Assembly: GCA_934132895.1 (NCBI GenBank)
Contig: CAKPAG010000001.1
Span: 186,001 to 250,000 of the forward strand
DNA length: 64,000 nucleotides
Direction of reading: 5' to 3'
DNA from: an uncultured Clostridia bacterium
GTDB taxonomy: Bacteria; Bacillota; Clostridia; TANB77; CAG-465
The position numbers were made by a program, and so were the translations under genes. A model generated the notes under the pieces. The model did not search any database. It was given only the letters and a program-made list of their open reading frames with translations, and was not told the DNA's origin. Shown here piece after piece: positions 42,883 to 51,705 of this stretch (positions within the stretch are counted from its first letter, which is position 1; every line of letters starts with the position of its first letter).

Positions 42883-45117
42883 TTATCTTACTGCAATTTT
42901 CTTAACATCCATAATATGGTTCTTAATTAAAGTATAATCCATTGTTGAGATTTTTCCGTCACCATTTACGTCAGCCCCTGCAGAAAAACATCCATTATCT
43001 ATTTTTTTTACATCCATGATATGGTTTTTAATTAAAGTATAATCCATAGAAGATATTTTTCCATCTCCACTTGCATCACCATAAATTACAATAAAGTATG
43101 TTTCTATAACATCTTTTGTATCTTTAGTTAGTAAGTTTATTGTTGTTCCTGTTCCTACCAAATCATCGTCTTTTACTTCGTTGCCCTTGTTATTAATTAA
43201 ACTTAAAGTAAATTTTTCGCTATTATATGATATTTTTGAGATAATATCTTTTGCTTTACTTCCTGGTTCTATTTTACTTACATAACTATTATTTTCATCT
43301 ACTGTTAATTTTTCTTTATCAAAGCTTAATAGTTCATCTTGTGGTACAGTAATAACTTTTACTTTCACAGTTACTTTCTTTCCTTGATCTTTAGTTGTAT
43401 AAGTTATATTTGTTTCACCTTCATTTACTCCGACTATTTTTTTACCGTCTACTTTAACTATATTATCATTTTCACTTGTTATATCATAATCTTTATTAGA
43501 AGCATTATCTGGTTTTATTGTTGGAACTATAAGACTTGATTTTCCTTTAACTAAAGTATATATATCTTTTGACATAGAAATGCTTTCAACATTAACTAAA
43601 ACTTTAACTTTGCATGTAGCAGATGCATTTCCGTATTTAGCCTTTACTGTAATAGTTACTTCTCCACCTTTTTTAGCAGTCAAAGTTCCATTATTTACAC
43701 TAACTATGCTATCATCACTACTAACCCATTCTACATCTTTGTTTATAGCGTTATCTGGAGAAACTGTATATTCCAATTTATGTGTTTCATTTAGTTTCAT
43801 ACTTACTTCTTTTTCCTTTAAAGTTATAGAAGTTACAACCTGACCTTCTTTTATATAGTCTCTAAATACATATCCTGTTGTTCCATCATCAAGTCTTACC
43901 ATATCCCATTGAGACATAGTACTCTTTTTAATTCTTGTCATTTGAGTTCCTGGTTTAAGTGTCGCTATAACAGCATATCCTGTGCCTGCTCCTGAACGTA
44001 CATTTAAATATGGTGTACAATCTTCAGCCACATACACCCTTGTATTATCATCTACATATTCTTGTACCGCTTGACCTGGATATACAGAAGCCATATCTGG
44101 CATATTATCATATACTGGTACATAAAAAGTAAATGCATTATTTAGAGTTCCTGACCTAACTAAACCATCATATGCAATTTTTGCTTCGCCTGCTGGAGCA
44201 GATATATTACTCATATATTGCATTGATAAAATCATAGTTGCATTTCCAGGGTTTACAACATCAAATTTTTGGAAATAAACTGTATTTTGTCCATATTTTA
44301 TATAATTGTTTTTCATCCAATCTACTCCACCAACAATTGCTTTTTCTGGAGTATTCCAACCTTTTTTACGTGCCAGTTCAAGTCCATACGAAACAGAATT
44401 TGTAGCATGATCATAAGCTCCAATGTTAAAGAAGTTATAATATCCTGAACTACCATTAATAGATTTGTTATTAATTATATTACAGGCTGTTTCTTGTCTT
44501 ATTCTTGATACAATAAACATTGGTGAAACACCTGTTGAATTTGCTGCATTTATTATTGTATCAGCATAATTAGTATCTTTCATTGGTGTATATGTCATAG
44601 CCTCATTTACAGCTGTTTTTGTATCTGAGTTTATATTTTTATCTACTACCCTAAATTGAAATATATCACGTTCATTTAAAAAGTTTCTTGGATCCATTGT
44701 ATAAGCTACTGCTTGTCTTGATGCAAGCACAAATCCTGCAGCGTTATAGCTTGAATCACCTGCAGCTTCTGTTCTTTTCCAAGCATCTGAAAAAGCAGAG
44801 TCCTGTACTCTTGAATAGGTTCCAGAAGATTCCGAATTTACAGCAGTGTTCCAATCTAAATGGTTATATACAGCTTTTATTTGCCAGTTAGGATGAGATT
44901 TTCTTAAAGAATCTACAAATCCTTTATAGCTTGCTGGAAAATCATCAGATATAGTACATTTTGCTGGTACACTTACACCATTAGTTGTATTAATATTCCA
45001 TACATCAATCATATACATTGAAAATACCATTACAGGTATAGCAATACTTGTAAATATTCTTTTTAATTTTTTTATTCTACTATTCTTTTTTACCTTTTTG
45101 TTATAATTATTTTTCAT
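42883..45117 (-). CDS. Secreted endo-beta-N-acetylglucosaminidase (GH73) with SH3, Ig-like and dockerin-type domains
   Basis: 744 residues. Signal anchor near residues 22-40. Residues about 50-325 are a LytD-type glucosaminidase: FLNERDIFQF, TGVSPMFIVSRIRQETAC with the catalytic-type Glu, YYNFFNIGAYD. One SH3b domain follows (TPYLNVRSGAGTGYAVI... near 365-420), then two BIG2-like Ig domains (VKVKVITV, TVKAKYGNAS). The C-terminus has two dockerin-like EF-hand repeats (GDASGDGKISSMDYTLIKN and ADVNGDGKISTMDYTLIKN). It hydrolyses peptidoglycan glycan strands, and the dockerin may dock it to a cohesin elsewhere. Confidence 0.88.
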   Translation of the reverse strand: MKNNYNKKVKKNSRIKKLKRIFTSIAIPVMVFSMYMIDVWNINTTNGVSVPAKCTISDDFPASYKGFVDSLRKSHPNWQIKAVYNHLDWNTAVNSESSGTYSRVQDSAFSDAWKRTEAAGDSSYNAAGFVLASRQAVAYTMDPRNFLNERDIFQFRVVDKNINSDTKTAVNEAMTYTPMKDTNYADTIINAANSTGVSPMFIVSRIRQETACNIINNKSINGSSGYYNFFNIGAYDHATNSVSYGLELARKKGWNTPEKAIVGGVDWMKNNYIKYGQNTVYFQKFDVVNPGNATMILSMQYMSNISAPAGEAKIAYDGLVRSGTLNNAFTFYVPVYDNMPDMASVYPGQAVQEYVDDNTRVYVAEDCTPYLNVRSGAGTGYAVIATLKPGTQMTRIKKSTMSQWDMVRLDDGTTGYVFRDYIKEGQVVTSITLKEKEVSMKLNETHKLEYTVSPDNAINKDVEWVSSDDSIVSVNNGTLTAKKGGEVTITVKAKYGNASATCKVKVLVNVESISMSKDIYTLVKGKSSLIVPTIKPDNASNKDYDITSENDNIVKVDGKKIVGVNEGETNITYTTKDQGKKVTVKVKVITVPQDELLSFDKEKLTVDENNSYVSKIEPGSKAKDIISKISYNSEKFTLSLINNKGNEVKDDDLVGTGTTINLLTKDTKDVIETYFIVIYGDASGDGKISSMDYTLIKNHIMDVKKIDNGCFSAGADVNGDGKISTMDYTLIKNHIMDVKKIAVR

Positions 45118-45327
45118 ACTTCCCTCTTTTTTACATACTAACTATACAAATTATATCATTAATTAATATCAAAGTAAATAATATTAGTACTCTTTTTTCA
45201 CATTTGTCATAATTTTGTAACAGTACTTGTAATAATTTAAAATATTTCCCATTTATTAAAAAAAGTATAGCTTTATTCATATGCTATATATAAATAATTA
45301 TATACTTTATACGAGTAGGTATAAATA

Positions 45328-45606
45328 ATGAATCATTTTTTTTGATTGTTGTAATAATTGCTGCAAAATAGTTGGCCCTACAGGGCCACAAGGTCCTCAG
45401 GGAATTCAAGGCTTGCAAGGTCCAAAAGGAGACACTGGTCCTCAAGGTCCACAGGGTTTACCTGACATTCAAGGAGTTCAGGGAACTAAAGGCGAAGCAG
45501 GTTCTTCAGAAACAATTACAATTGGAATACAATAACAGGAGATGCTGGAACTTCAAAAGTAGCTATATTGGATGTAGATTTAATTATGAAAAGAATTCAC
45601 GTATAA
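45328..45606 (+). pseudogene. Collagen-like (BclA-type) exosporium protein remnant
   Basis: Reading ATG 45328, a one-base excess in a T8 run, then DCCNNCCK, GPTGPQGPQGIQG-type GXY triplets, and with one missing base near 45524 GNTITGDAGTS, gives a short BclA-like spore-surface protein. Two homopolymer-type indels and a very short collagen region mark it as decayed. A terminator follows. These indels are not at CGG codons, unlike those of other broken genes here. Confidence 0.7.
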
Positions 45607-45614
45607 TATATCTT

Positions 45615-45646
45615 AGTCTAACTCGAATTTAAAGTTAGACTTTTTT
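45615..45646 (+). terminator. Terminator after the collagen-like remnant
   Basis: AGTCTAACT (45615-45623) and AGTTAGACT (45633-45641) with a T-run. Confidence 0.8.
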
Positions 45647-45702
45647 ATAATCTTTTAATGATTACTTTTAACATATAATGTATAATATTATTTGATTTTT
45701 CA

Positions 45703-45732
45703 TTTGACTTTTTTCTTAGTTTATATTAAAAT
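45703..45732 (+). promoter_or_regulatory. Probable glmS promoter
   Basis: TTGACT 45703-45708 with TAAAAT 45727-45732 (18-base spacer), 55 bases before the ribozyme. Confidence 0.55.
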
Positions 45733-45785
45733 TTAATTAAATTTTTGTGTTATACTTTGGAGGTGAATTTTTAAATAATACTTAA

Positions 45786-45897
45786 ATAGCGCTAATGCCT
45801 TTATTAAAGGTAAACGAGGATGGTAGTTGTCGAATTCTTAAGCGGATGCTATCACGGTAGTCAGTATCGTTATATACATTACAAAGAGTAAAATCAA
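45786..45897 (+). ncRNA. glmS ribozyme/riboswitch
   Basis: AGCGC at 45788-45792 (cleavage just 5' of the G), then AAACGAGGATGG, TTGTCGAA and AAGCGGATGCTATCACGGTAGTC in the order and spacing of the glmS ribozyme core, ending near ACAAAGAG. It self-cleaves on binding glucosamine-6-phosphate, lowering glmS mRNA. It lies 95 bases before the glmS start. Confidence 0.9.
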
Positions 45898-45992
45898 TAT
45901 TACAACAAAAAATGTATAGCCTGTCATATATATAATATAATTAGTTATAATTATATGTTTTTTTAAAATAATATATAATATGGAGGTTTAAT

Positions 45993-47813
45993 ATGTGTGG
46001 AATAATTGGATATTCTTCAAAGAAAAAAGATGCTAAAGAGGTTGTAATAGCAGGACTTAAAAATCTAGAATACAGAGGTTATGATTCTGCTGGAATTGCA
46101 ACAACTAATGAAAATGAAAAAATAATGCTATATAAAGCAAAGGGAAAAATTGCAAATTTAGAGGAAAAATTAGAAACAGAAAAAATACTTTCTTCTACTG
46201 CAATTGGTCATACTAGATGGGCAACCCATGGTGAACCTAGTGAAACTAATGCTCATCCTCATAAAGTTGGTATAACAACTTTGGTTCACAATGGAATAAT
46301 TGAAAACTATATAGATTTAAAAGAATTTTTAATGAATGAAGGAATTTATTTTAAATCATCAACAGATACAGAAGTAGCTTGTGCATATATAAATTACATG
46401 TATGAAAAAACAAATAAAAAGTCTAAACTAGATGCAATAATTAAATCTTGTGATAACTTTAGAGGTTCTTATGCTTTTGCAATAATTTTCGACGATGAAC
46501 CAAACACAATTTATGCTACAAGAAAAGATAGTCCACTAATTATTGGTTTAAGTGAAAATGGTAATTTTGCCGCATCAGACGTTTCTGCTATACTTGATTT
46601 TACAAATAAATATATTTTATTAGAAAAAGATGAATTTGCAAAAATCACTTGTGATAATGTAGAAATATATGATAAGAACTTACAAAAAATTGACAAAGAA
46701 ATCAAAGAAGCTACTTGGAGCGCTACTGAATACAAAAAGAACGGTTATGAACATTTTATGCTAAAAGAAATAAACGAACAACCTAAAATAGTACAAAGAA
46801 TACTAAAAAACTATTTAGAAAACGAAGACAAATTAAACGTTAATTTTGAAAACTACGATAATATTCATATAGTTGCTTGTGGTAGTGCAATGCATGCAGG
46901 TATGGTAGGAAAATATTTATTTGAAAATTTTGCTTCAATTCCTGTAACTGTTGAAATAGCTTCTGAGTATAGATACAAAAGAACATTTATAACTCCAAAA
47001 ACTCTTGTTATAATAATATCACAATCTGGCGAAACTGCTGATAGCTTAGCTGCTTTAAGAATTGCTAAAGAACATGGAGCAAAAGTTCTAAGCATAGTAA
47101 ATGCAGTAGGTTCAAGTATTGCAAGAGAATCAGATAAAACTATTTATACTTACGCTGGACCTGAAATTGCAGTTGCTACTACTAAAGGTTATACTTCACA
47201 AGTAGCTATACTTACACTTTTATGCTTAAATGCAATGAAACAAAAAAATATTTTAACAGATGAAATTAAAGAAAGCTTTAAAGAAGATACAAAAATAATT
47301 TTAAACACTTTAGAATCATTAATAACTAATAATTCTAAGTATTTAGAAGTAGCAAAAAAAATAATGAATAAAGAGCACCTATTTTTCTTAGGTAGAGGAA
47401 TTGACTATGCACTTTCTTTAGAAGGTTCTTTAAAACTAAAAGAAATTTCATACATGCATTCAGAGGCTTATGCTGCTGGTGAATTAAAACATGGAACTAT
47501 ATCTTTAATTGAAAATGGTACTCCTGTTATTGCTATTGCAACAGATGATATGTTGAAAGAAAAGACTATAAGTAATATTAAGGAAACTAAAGCTAGAGGT
47601 TCATTTGTTATATTTATAACTAATGATGATAAATCTGTAGAAAGCTACAAAGATTTTGCGGATATAACTTTAACTATTCCAAAATTAAGTAAAATATTAG
47701 AACCACTTGTAACAATAATACCTTTACAACTTATTGCTTATGAAACAGCAAAGTTACGTGGATGTGATATTGATAAACCTAAGAACTTAGCTAAATCTGT
47801 TACTGTTGAATAA
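45993..47813 (+). CDS. glmS: Glutamine-fructose-6-phosphate aminotransferase (isomerising)
   Basis: 606 residues. N-terminal class II glutaminase with the processed Cys2 (MCGIIGYSSK) and HTRWATHGEPS; two SIS domains (VACGSAMHAGMVGKY, SQSGETADSLAAL, SEAYAAGELKHGTISL) and C-terminal PKNLAKSVTVE. It makes glucosamine-6-phosphate for peptidoglycan precursors. It is controlled by the upstream ribozyme. Confidence 0.98.
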   Translation: MCGIIGYSSKKKDAKEVVIAGLKNLEYRGYDSAGIATTNENEKIMLYKAKGKIANLEEKLETEKILSSTAIGHTRWATHGEPSETNAHPHKVGITTLVHNGIIENYIDLKEFLMNEGIYFKSSTDTEVACAYINYMYEKTNKKSKLDAIIKSCDNFRGSYAFAIIFDDEPNTIYATRKDSPLIIGLSENGNFAASDVSAILDFTNKYILLEKDEFAKITCDNVEIYDKNLQKIDKEIKEATWSATEYKKNGYEHFMLKEINEQPKIVQRILKNYLENEDKLNVNFENYDNIHIVACGSAMHAGMVGKYLFENFASIPVTVEIASEYRYKRTFITPKTLVIIISQSGETADSLAALRIAKEHGAKVLSIVNAVGSSIARESDKTIYTYAGPEIAVATTKGYTSQVAILTLLCLNAMKQKNILTDEIKESFKEDTKIILNTLESLITNNSKYLEVAKKIMNKEHLFFLGRGIDYALSLEGSLKLKEISYMHSEAYAAGELKHGTISLIENGTPVIAIATDDMLKEKTISNIKETKARGSFVIFITNDDKSVESYKDFADITLTIPKLSKILEPLVTIIPLQLIAYETAKLRGCDIDKPKNLAKSVTVE

Positions 47814-47841
47814 ACTACTTTAAAAATCTTGTTATAGATAC

Positions 47842-47888
47842 AAAAACAAGCAAGGAACTTAAAAACTCAAGTCCCTGCTTGTTTTTTA
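47842..47888. terminator. Terminator shared by glmS and the Fic gene
   Basis: AAAACAAGCA-GG-ACTT pairs with AAGT-CC-TGCTTGTTTT around ACTC-type loop. The Fic stop codon lies inside the stem. Confidence 0.8.
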
Positions 47889-48466
47889 TATTTTTTTACA
47901 CTTTTTCTTAAAAGTTCAATTTGTTCCTTATCATCTACCACTGCTTTTATACTAGCATCTAATATATCATTATAATCAATTAAATACCAATTTATCTCAT
48001 AACCTAAACTTTCAAAAAGTTCTCGTATAAATTCTCGTGTAGCCCTTCCATTTCCCTCACGAAAAGGATGAAGTACATTTAAATCGGTCATAATACATGA
48101 AACTTCTTTAAGTAATTCTTCGAATGAAAGTTTTCTAAATTTGTCTAAATCGATTTTTTTCATTACATCTTTAATATTTTGCTCTATAAATTGATACTGT
48201 GAAAACAAAAAGTTTTCCTTTGTTATATTTTCTAGCCTATACTCTCCTGCAAAATCGTATATATCACAAAATAGATAATAATGAATAAATTTTAAATGTT
48301 TTTCTTCAAATGTTTTATTAAAATTTAGTTTTCTAATAGTAGTAAGCTTAAAAGCTACCATTTTAGTTTCATATTCTTTTAATTTTTCTTCATTTCTAAT
48401 ATTTAGTTTATTTTTTAAAACATCACTATTTTTATATGTATATCTTGAATTAATTGCATTATACAT
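47867..48466 (-). CDS. Fic-domain AMP-transferase toxin (class I)
   Basis: 199 residues. The Fic motif HPFREGNGRATREFIRELF near residues 135-155 carries the catalytic His and the anion-binding GNGR, and FAGEYRLENI is in the usual flap region. Fic toxins AMPylate target proteins such as DNA gyrase in the VbhT type. The start overlaps the upstream antitoxin stop by 8 bases, the classic VbhA-VbhT-like order. Confidence 0.92.
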   Translation of the reverse strand: MYNAINSRYTYKNSDVLKNKLNIRNEEKLKEYETKMVAFKLTTIRKLNFNKTFEEKHLKFIHYYLFCDIYDFAGEYRLENITKENFLFSQYQFIEQNIKDVMKKIDLDKFRKLSFEELLKEVSCIMTDLNVLHPFREGNGRATREFIRELFESLGYEINWYLIDYNDILDASIKAVVDDKEQIELLRKSVKKYKKQAGT

Positions 48467-48638
48467 TTATATCACCAAAATTTAAAAATTCACTCTTTAT
48501 CTTTTCTATGCCTTCTTTTTCTGTAATTTCATTTCTTAAAAAACTCGTCATTAAACTTACATCAGCTTCTGTTATATTGCAGCCTTCTACTTCCATGCTT
48601 TTTTGTATATTTTGTATAATTTTTTCGTTTTCTTCCAT
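48459..48638 (-). CDS. Antitoxin of the Fic toxin (VbhA/YhfG-like)
   Basis: 59 residues, ATG 48638 preceded by AAAGGAT. It contains SMEVEG at residues 14-19, which fits the inhibitory motif [S/T]-x3-E-[G/N] that blocks ATP in the Fic active site. The helical layout and 8-base overlap with the toxin gene support class I toxin-antitoxin function. Confidence 0.82.
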   Translation of the reverse strand: MEENEKIIQNIQKSMEVEGCNITEADVSLMTSFLRNEITEKEGIEKIKSEFLNFGDINV

Positions 48639-48657
48639 AAAATCATCCTTTATACAT

Positions 48658-49067
48658 TTATATTTTATAATTTTTATCTAAATATTTTATAACATTTTCA
48701 AATTCTTTTACATATTTATTCTTTATATTTAAATATATAGATTTTGCCATTTTTTCATCATACATATGTGTTGTGCTATTTCTATCATTTAGCATTAAAG
48801 AAAAGTTTTCTTCATTATCAATTATACCATTTTTAAAAGCAAATTTTAGTATTCCTCTAGGTCCAACATCAAATTCATTATATCCTGTAATTTCTAAGTA
48901 GTCTTTTAACGTTTTCCACATAAGTTCAAATGTAAACTCAAATCTTTGAATAACACAATCAATTGCAAAATTTAAGTTTTCATCTCCGTACATTTTCTGA
49001 ATAAACTATAGCTTCTTTTAATCTTTCATATGCATTTTTTAATGAGTTATATCTAACTTTCTTTTTC
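48658..49067 (-). CDS. HI0074-family nucleotidyltransferase substrate-binding (HEPN-like) protein, frame-changed at CGG
   Basis: The C-terminal part from 48993 (CVIQRFEFTFELMWKTLKDYLE, DVGPRGILKFAF, LMLNDRNSTTHMYDE) is typical of HI0074. The expected N-terminal helix is present upstream in another frame (RYNSLKNAYERLKEAIVY), joined by skipping the C of a zero-frame CGG at 48988-48986 (ENV|GDENLNF). The upstream segment has no ATG, GTG or TTG of its own in that frame; it is entered only by a similar C-skip at the CGG near the end of the MNT gene (49070-49068), giving an MNT-HI0074 fusion. Otherwise translation starts at 48993 and loses about 25 residues. Confidence 0.75.
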
Positions 49068-49373
49068 CCGATTATATATGATAACTCCATCTTTTTTTAT
49101 TTGTTGTAATAATTTATCTGATGTTTCATTATCTACAAATATAATATCAAAAGAATATAACGTGTTTATTTCATCTATTCTATTAATAATTTTTACTTTT
49201 TCTTCATCTACTCCATAAATAGCTAAATCTATATCAGAACTTTTTTTATTTTCTTTTCTAGCACGCGAACCAAATAATATTACACGTTCAATGCTTTCAA
49301 AAGAATTAAATATTTCATCTAAAGATTTAACTATTTTTTCTGGTAAATCAATATTACTTAAGTTAATTATCAT
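49053..49373 (-). CDS. MNT-type nucleotidyltransferase (minimal NTase, toxin-antitoxin-like)
   Basis: 106 residues. Motif VILFGSRARKENKKSSDIDLAIYG carries G-S-x-A-R plus D-x-D, followed by a third acidic site in SFDIIFVD. Pairs with HI0074/HEPN proteins; MNT partners AMPylate or neutralise the HEPN toxin, as in MntA-HepT systems. The C-terminus reads YNREKES in frame through a CGG codon, or continues into HI0074 by a +1 shift there. Ribosome binding site AAGGTG upstream. Confidence 0.9.
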   Translation of the reverse strand: MIINLSNIDLPEKIVKSLDEIFNSFESIERVILFGSRARKENKKSSDIDLAIYGVDEEKVKIINRIDEINTLYSFDIIFVDNETSDKLLQQIKKDGVIIYNREKES

Positions 49374-49387
49374 ATATATTCACCTTT

Positions 49388-49699
49388 TTATTTTTCTTCT
49401 ACTTTCTTCTTTTGGGTTCTTTGGACAAATTTCAATACTATTGCATATACTATCCAAATTACAACATCTACTATTATACTAAACAATACCACAATTCCAC
49501 CCATTACAATAGAAGTAATGGTAGTAAAACTATTTGTTACAATTGTAAAATCTGAACCATCCACATATACTTTTTCATTTGAAATATTTCCCATCAATTC
49601 TTTTGCAGTGCAAACTCCAAGTATAATTCCAATTCCTAAAATTATGATAGAAATTACTTTTAAAACATTTACTAGTTTTATTCTCTTTTTTTCTTCCAT
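49388..49699 (-). CDS. Small two-helix membrane protein
   Basis: 103 residues; start preceded by AAAAGGTGAT. Lys-rich cytoplasmic ends, helix 1 (VLKVISIIILGIGIILGVCTA), a short external loop with GSDFTIVTNSF, helix 2 (IVMGGIVVLFSIIVDVVIWIVY). No recognised family. Between the AP-superfamily gene and the MNT gene on the same strand. Confidence 0.7.
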   Translation of the reverse strand: MEEKKRIKLVNVLKVISIIILGIGIILGVCTAKELMGNISNEKVYVDGSDFTIVTNSFTTITSIVMGGIVVLFSIIVDVVIWIVYAIVLKFVQRTQKKKVEEK

Positions 49700-49710
49700 A
49701 AAATCACCTT

Positions 49711-50901
49711 TTAAATTATAACAAGAGGTATTGTTGTTTCCTCATGAGTCAGTCCTGAATGATTACCTTTTGTGTTCATATGGTCATCAAGCGATATTCT
49801 ATCACATACCATGAATTTGTTATTTACAATAACTGCTACATACTCTCCTAATGAGTCGTATGCTATTTTAGAAAAGTTATTGCTGCCAAATAAATTATAT
49901 TTATCTATATCTTCTTTTTTTAGCAGTATTACATCTTTTCCAAACTCTTCAATAAATTTTTCTTCAAATTCTTCTCTAAACTTATCTTTTACAAAGAAAC
50001 TTACCATTCTTGTATCTATACTTGGCATTGCATAAAAATAATTTGTAAAGTTTATATTTTGATTTAGATATAACATGCTTGTCATGTCGACTTGTCCATG
50101 GTCAGCTGTTAATATAACAGTTACATCTCCAACCTCATTTAATAAATGTTTAATTCCATTTTCTGTTGCTTCTATAATTTCATTTGCTTCCTTACTGTTT
50201 ATTCCATACATATGAGAGGCTGTATCAAGACCAGCAATATAGAAATAATTAAACGTTTCCTTTTCTTCTTCAGATAATCTTTTAGCCATAGTTTCAAAGC
50301 CCTCTTTTATAGAATAACAACCATGTCTTGAAGCGTTACTTCCTGCAAGCATTTTAGAATAATCTGAATTTATTAAATCTCGTGACATATATATATTTAC
50401 TTTTTTATTATATTTATCAAATACAGGTTTAAAATTAAAAATTTTATCTAAGCTTATTCCTTTTTCCTTTAAAGTAAGGCCTGTTCTTCTTTGCTCTAAA
50501 AGTAATGGATAATAGCTTAAATCTAGTTCTTTGTTATAGTCCCACCAACCAAATATTCCATGTTCATTAGGATAAGAAGCAGAAATTACACTTGTAATAA
50601 CTGCTGCAGTTGATGTAGGATTTACAGTCTTCATTTTTAATTTTAGATTTTGCTTTAATATAGATGTATCATTTAAAGATTTTAATTTATAATATCCAAA
50701 GCCATCTAATAATATAAACAAAGTATGTTTCTTCTCGGGTATCATTTCTTTTAACTTGCTTATATCTTCATTTTCTTTTAATAAAACTCCGTTTTTTAAA
50801 GCTAGAGCTTTTGAAAGTTCTACTATATCGTACTGTAAATTATCTCTATAGCTTAAATAGCCTTTTAGTTTTTCTATGTTTTCATCTAAATTTTTTATCA
50901 A
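49711..50901 (-). CDS. Alkaline-phosphatase-superfamily phosphodiesterase/nucleotide pyrophosphatase
   Basis: 396 residues. Metal- and nucleophile-bearing motifs in order: LFILLDGFGYY (first Asp), NPTSTAAVIT (Thr nucleophile), YIAGLDTASHMYG, VILTADHGQVD and NHSGLTHEE at the end (His ligands). These match PF01663-type phosphodiesterases. No signal peptide; substrate unknown. Transcribed with the small membrane protein that follows after 11 bases. Confidence 0.88.
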   Translation of the reverse strand: MIKNLDENIEKLKGYLSYRDNLQYDIVELSKALALKNGVLLKENEDISKLKEMIPEKKHTLFILLDGFGYYKLKSLNDTSILKQNLKLKMKTVNPTSTAAVITSVISASYPNEHGIFGWWDYNKELDLSYYPLLLEQRRTGLTLKEKGISLDKIFNFKPVFDKYNKKVNIYMSRDLINSDYSKMLAGSNASRHGCYSIKEGFETMAKRLSEEEKETFNYFYIAGLDTASHMYGINSKEANEIIEATENGIKHLLNEVGDVTVILTADHGQVDMTSMLYLNQNINFTNYFYAMPSIDTRMVSFFVKDKFREEFEEKFIEEFGKDVILLKKEDIDKYNLFGSNNFSKIAYDSLGEYVAVIVNNKFMVCDRISLDDHMNTKGNHSGLTHEETTIPLVII

Positions 50902-50949
50902 CCTTTTCCTCCTAATACAATATAATTCATTTTTTAATTTTTAAATATG

Positions 50950-51682
50950 TTAGTCCACTTCATTTTGTACTTGAGTTATTGTAGAACTATATTCCGATAA
51001 TTTTTCATCAAGTCTTAATTGACATTTTTTAAAGATTTTAACTAAATTTTCTAGATTTCCTGTTGTTTGCGCTTCATATAACGCATCTCTATATTCTTTG
51101 TTATACTCATCATCTATAGCAATAAGATCAACAGAATTTTCTATACACTGCCTTAATATAACAAACCTTCCTATTCTTCCATTTCCATCTTGAAAAGGAT
51201 GTATATGTTCAAATCTTTGATGAAAGTCTGCTATAGCATAAATATCCTTTTTACTTTCATTCCAATCCTCTAATAAATTAAAAATACTATTTTCAACCAA
51301 ATATGGCTCACACAATTTTAAATCTGTTTTTGAAAGTCTATTTTCATACTTTTTCCATTTTCCAATATTATCTATTTCATCATCTACAGTTCCTTTTTTT
51401 AATAACCTATGCCAATCCCATAGTAGATATTTATCAAATGGTTCTTTCAAAGTATTAATTACATTATCAAATAATTCTAATGAATTTTTTGTTTCTATTA
51501 CATCATCTAAAAAATGCTCACCGATTAACTTGTTTTTGTTCTAAAAGATCTATTAAATTTTCTTTGCTAAAAGTACTTCCTTCTAGTTTATTAGAATGAT
51601 ATAAATATTCTACTTTTATAGCATCATACACAGAATTTTTAATTTTTGATAACTTTTGCATTGCATTAATAGATATTTTCAT
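50950..51682 (-). CDS. Fic-domain protein (class II), with one +1 frame change at a CGG codon
   Basis: ATG 51682 follows AAGGAGAAA. Reading runs to the zero-frame CGG 51523-51521 and stops at the next TGA; skipping the C gives QVN|GEHFLDDVIETKNSLELFDNVI and an open frame to 50950 (about 243 residues). Residues 31-36 SNKLEG fit the self-inhibitory [S/T]-x3-E-[G/N] motif of class II Fic proteins, and HPFQDGNGRIGRF is the catalytic loop. The Gly regained at the shift is expected in the family's G-x-x-L-x-x-h-x-E region. The module is complete only with the frame change. Confidence 0.85.
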
Positions 51683-51705
51683 ACTCTTTCTCCTTACTTA
51701 AATTT

